DNA from: Hyphomicrobiales bacterium
Lineage (GTDB): Bacteria; Pseudomonadota; Alphaproteobacteria; Rhizobiales; Xanthobacteraceae
Direction of reading: 5' to 3'
Assembly: GCA_021732215.1 (NCBI GenBank)
Contig: JAKFVL010000019.1
Span: 98,877 to 162,876 of the forward strand
DNA: 64,000 nucleotides
The notes beneath the pieces were generated by a model. It was not told the DNA's origin and ran no database searches. It saw only the letters and a list, made by a program, of their open reading frames with translations. The position numbers and the translations under genes were made by a program. The first letter of the stretch is position 1. Each line of letters starts with the position of its first letter. This document shows, piece after piece, positions 52,458 through 61,259 of the stretch.

Positions 52458-53873
52458 CTAAGAAGCACCAAAATGCTTCGACCGGAACTGGGCTACGCGT
52501 GAAATGCGATCAGAAAGATAGGTGCGATAATCGACAAGCAGCCCTTCAAGATCCCGTCGTCCGTCTGTGCGCGTCAGGTCTGTCTCTTGCAGGGCCGCCG
52601 CCAGCGTCAGACCACCTGCCACCTCTTCGACGAGCCTGTCGGTCAACAGACGCTCGACTTCCATTCTGATGGCGGGTGACAAGGACGATCTGCTTTCGAA
52701 GTAGATCAATCGGAGTCCAAACGTCCGGAGGCGTTCGTCGTCAAAGCTCTGGACGATCGACAGTGCCTCGGGCCAGCTCGCATCGTGGAACGCCGACATG
52801 CGGTATTCGTCGTCCGGACCCGGGAACCCGTCGTATAGCTGCATCTCGACATGGGGTGATCGCGGGAATGGCTTTCGTGCCGAACCGTAAGCCGCAACGA
52901 TCCGGGCGCAGAGCGCTGGATCGTCCCTGACGACCCGAGACGTGGCTTCGATCGTCTCCGGATCCGCGCCATTTAACATCAAGTCCGGAGCATCGTAGAG
53001 CGGCGTCAGAGTCGGTGCGGCGTTGACTCTGAGGCGGCGAACCGGACTTGGCTTCAGGCCAAGTTCGACTTGCAATTCCTCGTCGGACATTCGGGCGAGA
53101 CGATCGACGCCACCGTCCAGCCGCAGACAGAGTCGGCCGTTCGGTTGGTCCGGATCACGACCGAGGCAAACGACCGGAGTATGATAGGCCTCGTTGGCGA
53201 AAAACTCCGTCAGAAAAAAGCCGTCCCCGGCGTCGACAAAGTCGGCGACCGTTGCCTTCTTCGAAAACCGGACGAAGCGCTGCCAAAGCTCGGAAGACCG
53301 TTGGTAGACGCAACGGCAGAGATCGAGCGTAGCGAGTACGTCCGCCATAGCATCGTGGGCCCGACCATGCGCGATGCCGTTGGCTGCGGCCAACGCTTCC
53401 AAACGGAAAACGGGACGGCTTTCCGGCCCGCGTGGAACCGAGAGGCACGCCGGAGAGAGCGCCGCAGCAGCCATCATCAGGCCGAAAGCGTCCGCGCGGC
53501 AGTTGCCATGGTTACTGGTCAGCCAGGCCGAATGAAGGGTCTGAAACAGCGCATGCCGCAACATTTCCTCGTCGAAGCGAATGGAATTGTAGCCGATGAA
53601 GATCGACGGAGACCAGGAGAGAAGCTTGTGCCGAATGGCGCGAACCATGTCGTAATGCGATGGCAATGCCTCATCCAAGAGGCTTTTGATCGGCAGGCCG
53701 TTGGTGCACAGGGCGGCGGGATGAGGAACCACGTGCGGCAGGAGACGGGAGCGCACCTGGAATCGGTCGACCTCTTCGAGGTTGTTGTCGGTGAGGATCG
53801 CCGCAAAATGCACGATCTGGTCGAAGCCGTGCTTCAGGCCGGTGGTCTCCGTGTCAAAGAAGACGAAACTCAC
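52458..53873 (-). CDS. sbcB: Exonuclease I (SbcB-like DEDDh 3'-5' exonuclease)
   Basis: The GTG at 53873 follows the protease stop by ten bases and has AAGGTGG upstream. The 471 residues match the length of bacterial exonuclease I (about 475). The DEDDh motifs are FVFFDTETTGL (residues 4-14), SIFIGYNSIRFDEEMLRH and GRAHDAMADVLATLDL (catalytic His and Asp). The SH3-like and C-terminal helical regions of ExoI follow. ExoI degrades single-stranded DNA 3' to 5'. It is the last gene of an operon with a repressor and a protease, which is unusual for a housekeeping exonuclease. Confidence 0.85.
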   Translation of the reverse strand: MSFVFFDTETTGLKHGFDQIVHFAAILTDNNLEEVDRFQVRSRLLPHVVPHPAALCTNGLPIKSLLDEALPSHYDMVRAIRHKLLSWSPSIFIGYNSIRFDEEMLRHALFQTLHSAWLTSNHGNCRADAFGLMMAAAALSPACLSVPRGPESRPVFRLEALAAANGIAHGRAHDAMADVLATLDLCRCVYQRSSELWQRFVRFSKKATVADFVDAGDGFFLTEFFANEAYHTPVVCLGRDPDQPNGRLCLRLDGGVDRLARMSDEELQVELGLKPSPVRRLRVNAAPTLTPLYDAPDLMLNGADPETIEATSRVVRDDPALCARIVAAYGSARKPFPRSPHVEMQLYDGFPGPDDEYRMSAFHDASWPEALSIVQSFDDERLRTFGLRLIYFESRSSLSPAIRMEVERLLTDRLVEEVAGGLTLAAALQETDLTRTDGRRDLEGLLVDYRTYLSDRISRVAQFRSKHFGAS

Positions 53874-53883
53874 CGAACCACCT

Positions 53884-54408
53884 TTACAAGAAGCGCCCCG
53901 CCAGCCGGTATCGCATTGCGGATGCACTCACGCGGAATTTGCGCGCGAGTGCCTCGATGCCGGCGTCGTCCTCAATATCCAGTCCGCTCGCATGGAGCGC
54001 GGTCGTCAACAACTCGCTCGGCATCAGGAGCTCCGATGCGAACGCGTTGGCATCGATCTCGAGCGGGTCCACCCCCTGCGAGGAAACGTCATCCCGCAGC
54101 AACATGCGGAATCCGCGATCGACATGAACGGCCTTCCGTATCTCCGATTCGTGGAGGACGTGGTGCCCGAGCTCGTGCGCCGCCGAGAATCGCTGGCGGT
54201 TGGGGTGGTGCAGCGCGTTGACGCCGATGATTCCGATGTCGTCCTTGATGTAAGCCATCCCCGAGAGGTCTTCATCGAGCGGGGCGTACTGGAGGACGAT
54301 GCCCCGCGCTTTGATGATGCGTTCGACCGGAACCGGAGCGACCTTGACACCGAAGTCGCGCAGGATGGCTCGTGCGGACTCGCGTGCTTGAACCGGATTC
54401 GCTCTCAC
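53884..54408 (-). CDS. ImmA/IrrE-family metallopeptidase
   Basis: The 174-residue product has the zinc-protease motif HELGHH in FSAAHELGHHVLHES (about residue 79), with the third ligand region downstream (EIDANAFASELLMPSELL). A C-terminal helix-turn-helix-like segment follows (IEALARKFRVSASAMRYRL). Members such as ImmA (ICEBs1) and IrrE/PprI (Deinococcus) cleave a cognate XRE repressor on DNA damage. Here it overlaps an XRE gene by four bases and precedes exonuclease I by ten. Control of the operon by repressor cleavage is inferred. Confidence 0.85.
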   Translation of the reverse strand: MRANPVQARESARAILRDFGVKVAPVPVERIIKARGIVLQYAPLDEDLSGMAYIKDDIGIIGVNALHHPNRQRFSAAHELGHHVLHESEIRKAVHVDRGFRMLLRDDVSSQGVDPLEIDANAFASELLMPSELLTTALHASGLDIEDDAGIEALARKFRVSASAMRYRLAGRFL

Positions 54409-54758
54409 GACCCGGCTTTCTTGGAACCGCGTTGCGCGAGCGCGCTCGCGATCAAATCGGTGATCTGGGCCTTGCCGCGCGCGGTCATGGTTTCATCGGA
54501 CAGGATCACGTCGAAATCCTCTTCTGTTGTCGGTTTCGATAGAGCCGGCAGCAAATCTGAGATTTTGGCGAACTCGAGCGCCGCGGCGAGACTGTACACG
54601 TGATGCAGCAGCACGTTCTGCCTGCCGCTTTCGATGTTGGCTACAGATGCGCGGGACATTCCGACACGCCCTGCTAGTTCAGTCTGCGTGAGATTGAGTC
54701 TCTTCCGCTTTGTGGCGATGGCGCGCCCGAAAGCTTTGTATATCGCCTCTTCTGCCAT
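54405..54758 (-). CDS. XRE-family transcriptional regulator
   Basis: The ATG at 54758 (MAEEAIYKAF) is preferred; in-frame Mets upstream at 54785 and 54824 are alternatives and no site has a strong SD. The 117-residue product has an XRE helix-turn-helix (FGRAIATKRKRLNLTQTELA, GRVGMSRASVANIESGRQ). A C-terminal tail (FDVILSDETMTARGKAQITD) could be a protease target or dimer region. It is likely the repressor of its own three-gene operon. A palindrome lies in the promoter. Confidence 0.8.
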   Translation of the reverse strand: MAEEAIYKAFGRAIATKRKRLNLTQTELAGRVGMSRASVANIESGRQNVLLHHVYSLAAALEFAKISDLLPALSKPTTEEDFDVILSDETMTARGKAQITDLIASALAQRGSKKAGS

Positions 54759-54797
54759 TTCAGGTGTTTGCCCCAAGCAAGCCATAATGTCAACGAC

Positions 54798-54813
54798 AAG
54801 CACATTTGTGCTT
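54798..54813. promoter_or_regulatory. Palindrome upstream of the XRE operon
   Basis: AAGCACATTTGTGCTT: 7-bp arms with a 2-bp centre, about 40 bp before the XRE start. Another AAGCACAC half copy is close by on the minus strand (about 54825-54835). A candidate operator for the XRE protein. Confidence 0.55.
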
Positions 54814-54918
54814 AATACAATCATTTAAGTGTGCTTATTGAAAACATGAACGGGCTCTGGAATCAATGCTGTGGGCGCCGGGAATGAGTCCACGGCAGGA
54901 GATGATGGAGGCTGAGAA

Positions 54919-55140
54919 ATGTCGAAGCGAATTCATATCGTGCCGCACGACGGCGGCTGGGCGACGCGGCGCGAAGGGGCGTCCCGGGTCGGATCGACTC
55001 ACGCGACACAGGCCCACGCGACAGGTGCAGCGCGCGGCACGGCGATACGCGAACGCGGTCAGGTCGTCATCCACGGGCGGAACGGCGGGATAAGGGACGC
55101 GAACTCCTATGGCAATGACCCCTTCCCGCCGAAGGGCTGA
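54919..55140 (+). CDS. DUF2188 protein
   Basis: The 73-residue product matches DUF2188 end to end: IHIVPHDGGWATRREGASR, THATQAHATGAARGTA, QVVIHGRNGGIRDANSYGND and the usual ending DPFPPKG. These are small, probably two-repeat proteins of unknown function. It lies between the XRE operon and CBASS, on the CBASS strand, but a strong terminator separates it from CBASS. GGAG lies upstream of the ATG. Confidence 0.8.
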   Translation: MSKRIHIVPHDGGWATRREGASRVGSTHATQAHATGAARGTAIRERGQVVIHGRNGGIRDANSYGNDPFPPKG

Positions 55141-55148
55141 TTCTCGCA

Positions 55149-55175
55149 AGCCGTGCCCGCCGGGCACGGCTTTTT
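55149..55175 (+). terminator. Rho-independent terminator after the DUF2188 gene
   Basis: AGCCGTGCCCG (55149-55159) pairs with CGGGCACGGCT (55161-55171), then TTTTT. A strong hairpin ending the DUF2188 transcript. Confidence 0.92.
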
Positions 55176-55219
55176 CCTTAGTTGGGTCGCTCGCGGCCGA
55201 ATGAAGCAAGGACTCGACG

Positions 55220-56140
55220 ATGAAGAACCTGGCCGCGGTCAACGATGACTTCAACCCGACGAAGGGCATCCAGCGCGCCCGCAGACTTCCCGATCCCGAA
55301 CTCGGTGTCCTGTGGGATTCGATCATCCTGGAAGACAAGCTGAAAGAGCAGCTCCTCTCGCAGGCGATGCTGAACTTCACCCTCCGCGGAAAGGTCGATC
55401 GCAGCGTCATTCCGCTGCACGGCGTGATCCTTCTCGTCGGGCCGCCGGGGACCGGCAAGACCTCGCTGGCGCGCGGGTTGGGGCATCGCACCGCCGAGTC
55501 CTTCAGAGGCGGCGGCTTCCGCCTGCTCGAGGTCGAACCCCATGCGTTGACCAGTTCCGCGATGGGCAAGACCCAACGCACGGTATCGGAATTGTTTTCC
55601 CAGTCGATTGCTGAAGCAGCCGGTAGCGGGCCGACCATTGTCCTCCTGGATGAGGTCGAGACACTGGCCGCCGACCGATCGAAGATGAGCCTCGAGGCCA
55701 ATCCGATCGATATCCATCGTGCGACCGATGCCGTACTCGTTCAGCTCGACGCCCTCGCCGAACGATATCCCGACCTGCTGTTCCTCGCGACCAGCAACTT
55801 CCCCGAGGCTGTCGATGCCGCGTTCACCTCCCGCTGCGATCTGGTGATGCAGGTGCCGCTTCCGGACCGGGAGGCATGCAGGCGTATCCTCAGGGATTGC
55901 CTGGCCGGTCTCGGCAGGACCTATCCGGCGATCGGGAAGCTGCCGGCTGCGGCAGGCTTCGACCGCTGTGCCGCCGAATACGTTGGTCTCGACGGGCGCG
56001 CCATCCGGAAGACGGTGGCCAATGCCCTGGCCAGCAGCCCGCAGACCGCCATGAACCCGGAACGAGTGACGGTCCAGGATCTGCTTTCCGCCGCGCGCGC
56101 GGCAAAGGCCGGGCGCCTTCCGGAGGGCAAGGCTCGATGA
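55220..56140 (+). CDS. cap6: CBASS TRIP13/Pch2-like AAA+ ATPase (Cap6)
   Basis: The 306-residue product is an AAA+ ATPase with Walker A VGPPGTGKTSLARG near residue 75, Walker B IVLLDEVETLA near 140, sensor FLATSNFPEAV and Arg finger region FTSRCD. It resembles the bacterial Trip13 (Cap6) that remodels HORMA proteins. By opening HORMA it switches off the nearby CD-NTase and limits CBASS activity. First gene of a five-gene operon whose neighbours confirm the role. It overlaps the next start (ATGA). Confidence 0.88.
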   Translation: MKNLAAVNDDFNPTKGIQRARRLPDPELGVLWDSIILEDKLKEQLLSQAMLNFTLRGKVDRSVIPLHGVILLVGPPGTGKTSLARGLGHRTAESFRGGGFRLLEVEPHALTSSAMGKTQRTVSELFSQSIAEAAGSGPTIVLLDEVETLAADRSKMSLEANPIDIHRATDAVLVQLDALAERYPDLLFLATSNFPEAVDAAFTSRCDLVMQVPLPDREACRRILRDCLAGLGRTYPAIGKLPAAAGFDRCAAEYVGLDGRAIRKTVANALASSPQTAMNPERVTVQDLLSAARAAKAGRLPEGKAR

Positions 56141-56613
56141 GCACCGTAGCAAGCCGGACCTTCAAGAGCACGCCAGGGCGCGACGCTGCGCGAACATGGA
56201 CGGCAATCGTCGACCTCCTGACCCAGGGAAAAGCCGGCGAGGCCCGCAGCGAGCTGCTCGCGGTGGCAGGCGTCGCCGCCAGCGTCATTGCGGACCAGGC
56301 GCCAAAGGATGCCTCGATCACGGTGACCTGCGACGGCCCGCGTACCCGGATCTACTGCTTGTACGACGACGATGCCGTCGAGGGATCGGACGCCAACGAA
56401 GATCCCCTCGGCTTCGAGCCGCTAAAGGGGGATTGGCGGGTCTCACTGCCCTGCCTGTCGGAAGATTTGTCCTGGGTTCAGGGCGCCCTCAAGAAGCACA
56501 GCACCCGCATCACGGCGCGCGATCTCGACGCCACCGTATCCGGTGCCGATGACGCCGCTGCGACGAAATCCCAGGCGCTTGTTTTCGATCCGAAAGGATT
56601 TCTCGGCTCATGA
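56137..56613 (+). CDS. CBASS HORMA-family protein, second type (HORMA2/3-like)
   Basis: The 158-residue product starts at the ATG overlapping the cap6 stop; a longer open frame upstream is a shadow of cap6. Readable features are [66 protein letters not shown]-like [12 protein letters not shown] and the ending FDPKGFLGS. It fits the bacterial HORMA-2 family found alongside a first HORMA in some type III CBASS operons, though I recognise this less surely than its neighbour. Two HORMA-type proteins may bind each other or the CD-NTase. Overlaps the next gene by four bases. Confidence 0.65.
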   Translation: MSTVASRTFKSTPGRDAARTWTAIVDLLTQGKAGEARSELLAVAGVAASVIADQAPKDASITVTCDGPRTRIYCLYDDDAVEGSDANEDPLGFEPLKGDWRVSLPCLSEDLSWVQGALKKHSTRITARDLDATVSGADDAAATKSQALVFDPKGFLGS

Positions 56614-57110
56614 CCAGCGTCGCCGTCAACACTTACACGCACTCCGTCACCTATGTGGCGGACAACATCCTGAAGAGCCTGAAAGACATCATCCGTCTCA
56701 GCGGTCTCAATCCTTCGGAATTTGTCGGGGATTGGGAGCTGCATATGCGCGGAGTCCAGACCTGGCTCAACACCGGCGATCTGGAGACGGTCAAGCTGGA
56801 GATCTATAATCCACAGACCGACGCACTGATTTTCCGCTGGGACATCGATATCGCTTATGGCTGGTCGGGTGGAGACGGCACTTTCTGGACCGACACCGAG
56901 CAGCTCAGATACGCCATCAGAAAGGCGGGCTTGGCCCCGAGCGAAGCCCGCTATCGCTTACTGCTTCATGCGAAGCCCGGACGCCCCGACGTGCTGGGCT
57001 GGTGCAGCGCGACATCGCGTTCCACCGACGGGATGGTCCGCCAGAGCCTGGGAACTACGGTCGAACACAGCGGCCTCGGCGCCAGCACATCCTATCTCAG
57101 GAGGGCCTGA
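56610..57110 (+). CDS. cap7: CBASS HORMA-domain protein (Cap7)
   Basis: The 166-residue product has the bacterial HORMA-1 pattern: [76 protein letters not shown] and [17 protein letters not shown] proteins bind short closure motifs, and the closed form activates the CD-NTase when phage proteins are sensed. Placed between cap6 and the CD-NTase. Its stop shares one base with the next ATG (TGATG). Confidence 0.88.
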   Translation: MTSVAVNTYTHSVTYVADNILKSLKDIIRLSGLNPSEFVGDWELHMRGVQTWLNTGDLETVKLEIYNPQTDALIFRWDIDIAYGWSGGDGTFWTDTEQLRYAIRKAGLAPSEARYRLLLHAKPGRPDVLGWCSATSRSTDGMVRQSLGTTVEHSGLGASTSYLRRA

Positions 57111-58006
57111 TGCTCACGATCGACGAAGCATTCCGGAAATTCAAGAGCCGCCTGGAGCTGAACGAGAAGGAGCAAGCGAACGCCTCAGCGCGTCAGACGG
57201 AGGTGAGGGATTATCTCGACACCAAGTTCAAGATCGACCGGAGTTTCCTGACCGGATCGTATGCGCGCTGGACCAAGACGAAGCCGCTGAAGGACGTCGA
57301 CATATTCTTCGTCCTGAAGTCCTCCGAGGATCATTATCGGTCGAAGGCGCCGTCGGTGGTGTTGTCCGATTTTCACAGCGCGCTGGCGGAGAAATACGGG
57401 GATAAGGCGAAAAAACAGAATCGATCGATCAACGTGGATTTCGGCGTGAAGGCCGATGCCGACGACAACACCGATTACTGCGTCATCAGCGTCGACGTCG
57501 TCCCCGCTTTCGATAAGGACGACGATTTTGAGATACCCGACAACGACCTCGGCAAATGGATCAAGACCAACCCGCAAACCCATGCCGCAAAGGCGACGGC
57601 GGCCCATCATGCCTATTCCAGCGAATGGAAGGGATTGGTGCGGATGGTGAAGTACTGGAACAACAATCCGAAGCACGGCGAAAAGCCGGTAAAGCCCTCG
57701 TTCCTCATCGAGGTGATGGCGCTTCAGTGCCTCCACGGCGGCTGGGGCGGCAGTTTCGACCGCGAGATGCAGGGATTTTTCGCGACGCTTGCCGATCGAG
57801 TACTCGACGAGTGGTCTGATCCGGCCGGCCTCGGCCCTCCGATAAGTGACGGTATGGATGCTGCACGCAAGGCGCGGGCGAGGGACCTCCTGCGCGCGGC
57901 GGGGCGCGAAGCCACGCTCGCGATAGACCATGTGCGCCGCGGCCGGAACGGTGAGGCGCTGCGAGCGTGGCGCGAGCTCTTCGGTCCGAAATTTCCATTG
58001 TCCTGA
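57110..58006 (+). CDS. CBASS cGAS/DncV-like nucleotidyltransferase (CdnC/CdnD-type)
   Basis: The ATG at 57110 overlaps the HORMA stop and gives 298 residues. The nucleotidyltransferase motif is [24 protein letters not shown] (GSY plus paired Asp), with the third Asp probably in INVDFGVK or ISVDVVPAF. An OAS-like helical C-terminus follows. With a HORMA, Trip13 and NucC it would make a cyclic trinucleotide (cAAA in the studied examples) that activates the nuclease. Clade C or D cannot be fixed by eye. Confidence 0.88.
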   Translation: MLTIDEAFRKFKSRLELNEKEQANASARQTEVRDYLDTKFKIDRSFLTGSYARWTKTKPLKDVDIFFVLKSSEDHYRSKAPSVVLSDFHSALAEKYGDKAKKQNRSINVDFGVKADADDNTDYCVISVDVVPAFDKDDDFEIPDNDLGKWIKTNPQTHAAKATAAHHAYSSEWKGLVRMVKYWNNNPKHGEKPVKPSFLIEVMALQCLHGGWGGSFDREMQGFFATLADRVLDEWSDPAGLGPPISDGMDAARKARARDLLRAAGREATLAIDHVRRGRNGEALRAWRELFGPKFPLS

Positions 58007-58037
58007 CTGGTTGCAGTCCGAGTAATCGAGGTCTTCT

Positions 58038-58763
58038 ATGTCAGAATGGTCCCTGTCCGTGCTTCTTTCCTCGCTGCACGAGGATATCCAACAGCGGCTT
58101 GCCACGGTGCGCAAGTCGTTCGGGCATCCGGGCACCAAGGGCGATGCGAGCGAAAACGTTTGGATCAGCCTGCTGGAGACGTATCTGCCGAAGCGCTACC
58201 AGGCGTCAAAGGCGCACGTGGTCGACAGCCTCGGAAACTTCAGCCAGCAGATCGACGTGGTGGTTTTCGATCGCCAGTATTCTCCGTTCATCTTTACGTA
58301 CGAGAACGAGACCATCATTCCGGCCGAAAGCGTCTATGCGGTGTTCGAGGCCAAGCAGACGGCAGACGCTGCCATGGTCGCCTACGCACAGGAAAAGGTG
58401 GCAAGCGTTCGGCGCCTCCACCGGACGAGCCTTCCGATTCCATATGCAAAAGGCGTGTACCCGGCAAAGCCGCTCATTCCGATCTTGGGCGGGCTTCTCA
58501 CCTTCGAAAGCGAATGGAACCCGGCGCTGGGGACCTCCTTCGAGAAGGCCTTGTCCGCGGGCGGCGTCGACGGCCGGCTCGATCTCGGCTGCGTCGCGTC
58601 GCACGGCCACTTCTTTCTCGATCAGGCGAACTCGACGTATTCGCTGGTGAGCGAGGATCGAGCTGCTTCTGCATTCTTGTTCAAGCTCATTTCGCTGCTT
58701 CAGTTCAGTGGTACTGTACCGATGATAGACGTCGAGGCGTATGCGAAGTGGCTCGTCAGGTAG
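58038..58763 (+). CDS. nucC: CBASS effector endonuclease NucC
   Basis: The 241-residue product aligns in my memory along its whole length with E. coli NucC: an N-terminal helix (LSVLLSSLHEDIQQRL, then GASENVW-type GDASENVWISLLETYLP), the catalytic stretch IDVVVFDRQYSPFIF (Asp) and VYAVFEAKQT (Glu-x-Lys), and the ending FSGTVPMIDVEAYAKWL. NucC is a homotrimeric nuclease that doubles into hexamers on binding cAAA and destroys the chromosome. GAGG precedes the ATG. Last gene of the CBASS operon. Confidence 0.92.
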   Translation: MSEWSLSVLLSSLHEDIQQRLATVRKSFGHPGTKGDASENVWISLLETYLPKRYQASKAHVVDSLGNFSQQIDVVVFDRQYSPFIFTYENETIIPAESVYAVFEAKQTADAAMVAYAQEKVASVRRLHRTSLPIPYAKGVYPAKPLIPILGGLLTFESEWNPALGTSFEKALSAGGVDGRLDLGCVASHGHFFLDQANSTYSLVSEDRAASAFLFKLISLLQFSGTVPMIDVEAYAKWLVR

Positions 58764-59385
58764 GACGAAAGCGACTCAGATTATCTGAGGAATACGCAGT
58801 CCTACGAAATGCGGCATGTTGCTTTCCGAAGCCTTCTGACATCAGGTCGAGCGTCCCAAAGCTTCTCAAAATTGGTGTAGAGCAAGCATCCGGGTCGCGA
58901 GCGACCCAAGGGGTGCGAGCGGGCATATTTCGCTCCGGCAAAGACGAGCGTGCTGCAGGCAAAATGAGCTGGCTAGGAACGGGCTCCGTCAGCCTTGGTG
59001 GCGTCGGTCGCGGGCGGGTTCGATTGGTCGACTGATAAGCAAATTACACAATCCTTTTCAGTCGGTGACGATGTTCCATAACATTCGATCACAGAATCCG
59101 ACTCCCGCAGGTGGAGAACCCGGCGCTGCTCATCCCAGCCAAGCGGCAACTGCTGCGGAATGGTTGCGAGCATGACGGCAACGACTCGTCGCCGATAATC
59201 TTGGCGGTCACATGCAGAAGCGCCAGCCGCAGGTTGTGTCGCACCACTTTGGGATGATAGCGGCGCGCGCCAGCTCCTCGATGCCAAGCTTATGGAGGCA
59301 TTGGATGTGAAGTCGAGTGGCGCAGCAGTTCAACACCAACTCGTCGATGGGACGGTTGAAGTTCCATTATGCTCAAGCTGACTGC
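58764..59385. other. Gene-free gap between CBASS and the phage genes
   Basis: About 620 bp with no credible intact gene. The stretch 59,100-59,340 shows broken reading frames on the minus strand that could be an old transposase or phage remnant, but I cannot name a family. This is the likely right border zone of the defence cluster. Confidence 0.4.
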
Positions 59386-60828
59386 TTAAAAGCGACGACG
59401 CACAAATTCCGAGCCCATCGCCACAGCAATGCCGTGTTCTCTTGGCGGCATCACCTTGATCATGGGCTTTGTCGCAATGAAATCTAGATACTGAGTCATG
59501 GCATCGATCTGGTCGTCGAAATGCCCTGGGAAGCTGACAATCTCATCGATAAAGGGCCCGCGCCAAAGCGCATCTGCCGGTAGCCATATAGAGCAGTTGA
59601 GAATTGCCGAGCGATGCTGTTCCAACCGCTCGCCCTTAGTCCCCCGAGGACTTATGAGTTTGCGCTCAAACCGAGGTTTCATTTTGTTGAGATCAGAGTA
59701 AAGGGCGGGGCCGTTAGCAGTCTTTTCAATCAGCATCACGCTGGGATTGTGACGCCTGATGAACCGGCGGACCTCTTTGGCGAGTTGCGTGAAGTCGCAT
59801 TGTTCACAACTCTGGTCGATTAAATAGAAAGATCTGCCGAAGGCTTTCCACGCCTGGATAGCGCTACGGCTGGCATTGATCCCACCGCTTTGACCGGGAT
59901 CGATGCTGAGCACAACTGGCGCGATCGGCTCCCCAAACTTGTCGAAGCTGCCGAAATGTTCTGCCTTGATGGCCCTAGATGCATGTTTGTCGATGCCCTG
60001 CTGATGGAAGAGAGCATAAGGTGGTGAGACCTGACCGCGTTTGAGCTCCTCGACGGCGTCGGCGGGGTAGGCGTCCGGACGAAGTAAGTCGCCGCGCGGT
60101 CGTACCCAATATCGGCCATCATGCATCCGATAGGTCTTCGCTCGCGGTGCAATGAAGGGGATCTGGACGCACTTCCAGCGCGGATCAGAAATGAGTTCGG
60201 ACGAAAGATCGTCCTCGGCGACGCGGTGAGCGACTACAATCACGCGGCCTTTGGTTTTGTTTTGCAGTCGCGAAAGAAGAGTCGTGAAGCTGTCTTTCAC
60301 AGCGTCCTTGGCCCGTTGGTTTTGCCAATCGCCGAATTGATGGGGATCGTCGTAAATGATTACGTCGGCCGTGTAGCCGGTCAGTCGACCCTGTGCGCCG
60401 ACGGCATACACATACCCGCCTTCAGCTGTGCCGAAATCAGTAGCCCGATCGTGGCCGGTCTTGATGCGGGTCAAGAATACCTGCTGAAACCAGGAAGCAT
60501 CCATCAGCTCTCGTATCGCGCGTGCCAGTTTTGCGGCATATGAGTCATCATATGCAACGACGAGCAGACGAATGCGCGGATTGTTTCCGAGCATGAATGC
60601 TGCCAGGCAGACCGTGCAGACGAAGGTCTTTAGATGCTGTGGCGGCAGGTTGATGAGAAGGCGTTTCGTATTCTCAGAGATAAACTGGGTGATTTCGTAG
60701 CAGAGGTAGTCAACATAATGCTGATGGCCCAGCCGGTCGCCGTGCTGTTCCTGAAACGCGTAAGCTACGAACGCAGGAAAATCCTTGCGCAGCAGGCGGG
60801 CTAGTTGGCGATCGATCGATCGGCTCAT
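59386..60828 (-). CDS. Phage terminase large subunit
   Basis: The 480-residue product has the terminase ATPase region: LLINLPPQHLKTFVCTVCLA (Walker A-like), LLVVAYDDSYAAKLARAIRE, GAQGRLTGYTADVIIYDDPH (Walker B) and IVVAHRVAEDDLS. A C-terminal RNase H-like nuclease follows, with VVLSIDPGQSGG, MLIEKTANG and FDDQIDAMTQYL (metal-binding Asp residues). Terminases package phage DNA into heads. The start overlaps the DUF5681 stop. No capsid genes are seen nearby, so this is a partial phage or phage-like element. Confidence 0.88.
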   Translation of the reverse strand: MSRSIDRQLARLLRKDFPAFVAYAFQEQHGDRLGHQHYVDYLCYEITQFISENTKRLLINLPPQHLKTFVCTVCLAAFMLGNNPRIRLLVVAYDDSYAAKLARAIRELMDASWFQQVFLTRIKTGHDRATDFGTAEGGYVYAVGAQGRLTGYTADVIIYDDPHQFGDWQNQRAKDAVKDSFTTLLSRLQNKTKGRVIVVAHRVAEDDLSSELISDPRWKCVQIPFIAPRAKTYRMHDGRYWVRPRGDLLRPDAYPADAVEELKRGQVSPPYALFHQQGIDKHASRAIKAEHFGSFDKFGEPIAPVVLSIDPGQSGGINASRSAIQAWKAFGRSFYLIDQSCEQCDFTQLAKEVRRFIRRHNPSVMLIEKTANGPALYSDLNKMKPRFERKLISPRGTKGERLEQHRSAILNCSIWLPADALWRGPFIDEIVSFPGHFDDQIDAMTQYLDFIATKPMIKVMPPREHGIAVAMGSEFVRRRF

Positions 60829-61259
60829 TGTTTCTTCCGCTTTTTTGTAGAAGTGCGTCCTTCAGCATCAGCCGTATTACTCGGCTTGCCTTTTCGCTGG
60901 CTGTCGAGATAGCTCTGCAGAAAATCGAGATCGCCGCGGTCGCCGTGCTGCTCTACGGGCGCTTCTTCGCTGCCGACGCCAAACAGACGCATGCAGGCGA
61001 GCAGTGCGTGGACGGCGCGAATGTCCTTCTTTATGGCGGCGGCGGTCAGCGTCTTGATGAAGGCCCGCTGTTTCGTGATCCTTTTTTCGCGGCCGTTCTC
61101 GGTGAGCACCAAGGTCTCCCGCAGCTCGGCCGCAAGGTCGGTCTTGAAGTTCGAGACGCCTCTTGGTCGGCCACGGGGATTGCCACTGCGGCCCTTTTTA
61201 AATTTATTCGCTGTGGGGGGACGACCGTAACCGACGTCGTCGTCGCGCTTATCGGCCAT
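60825..61259 (-). CDS. DUF5681 protein (terminase-associated)
   Basis: The 144-residue product begins with the DUF5681 signature KKGRSGNPRGRPRGVSNFKT (about residues 21-40), then a helical region (KRITKQRAFIKTLTAAAIKK, HALLACMRLFG) and a basic tail. DUF5681 genes sit just before terminases in alphaproteobacterial phage regions and may act as small terminase subunits, but this is unproven. Overlaps both neighbours by a few bases. Confidence 0.8.
   Translation of the reverse strand: MADKRDDDVGYGRPPTANKFKKGRSGNPRGRPRGVSNFKTDLAAELRETLVLTENGREKRITKQRAFIKTLTAAAIKKDIRAVHALLACMRLFGVGSEEAPVEQHGDRGDLDFLQSYLDSQRKGKPSNTADAEGRTSTKKRKKQ

Noticed and set aside
59100..59340. Transposase remnant between CBASS and terminase
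   Set aside because: Broken frames are present but I could not match them to a transposase family, so no feature is claimed beyond the gap description.
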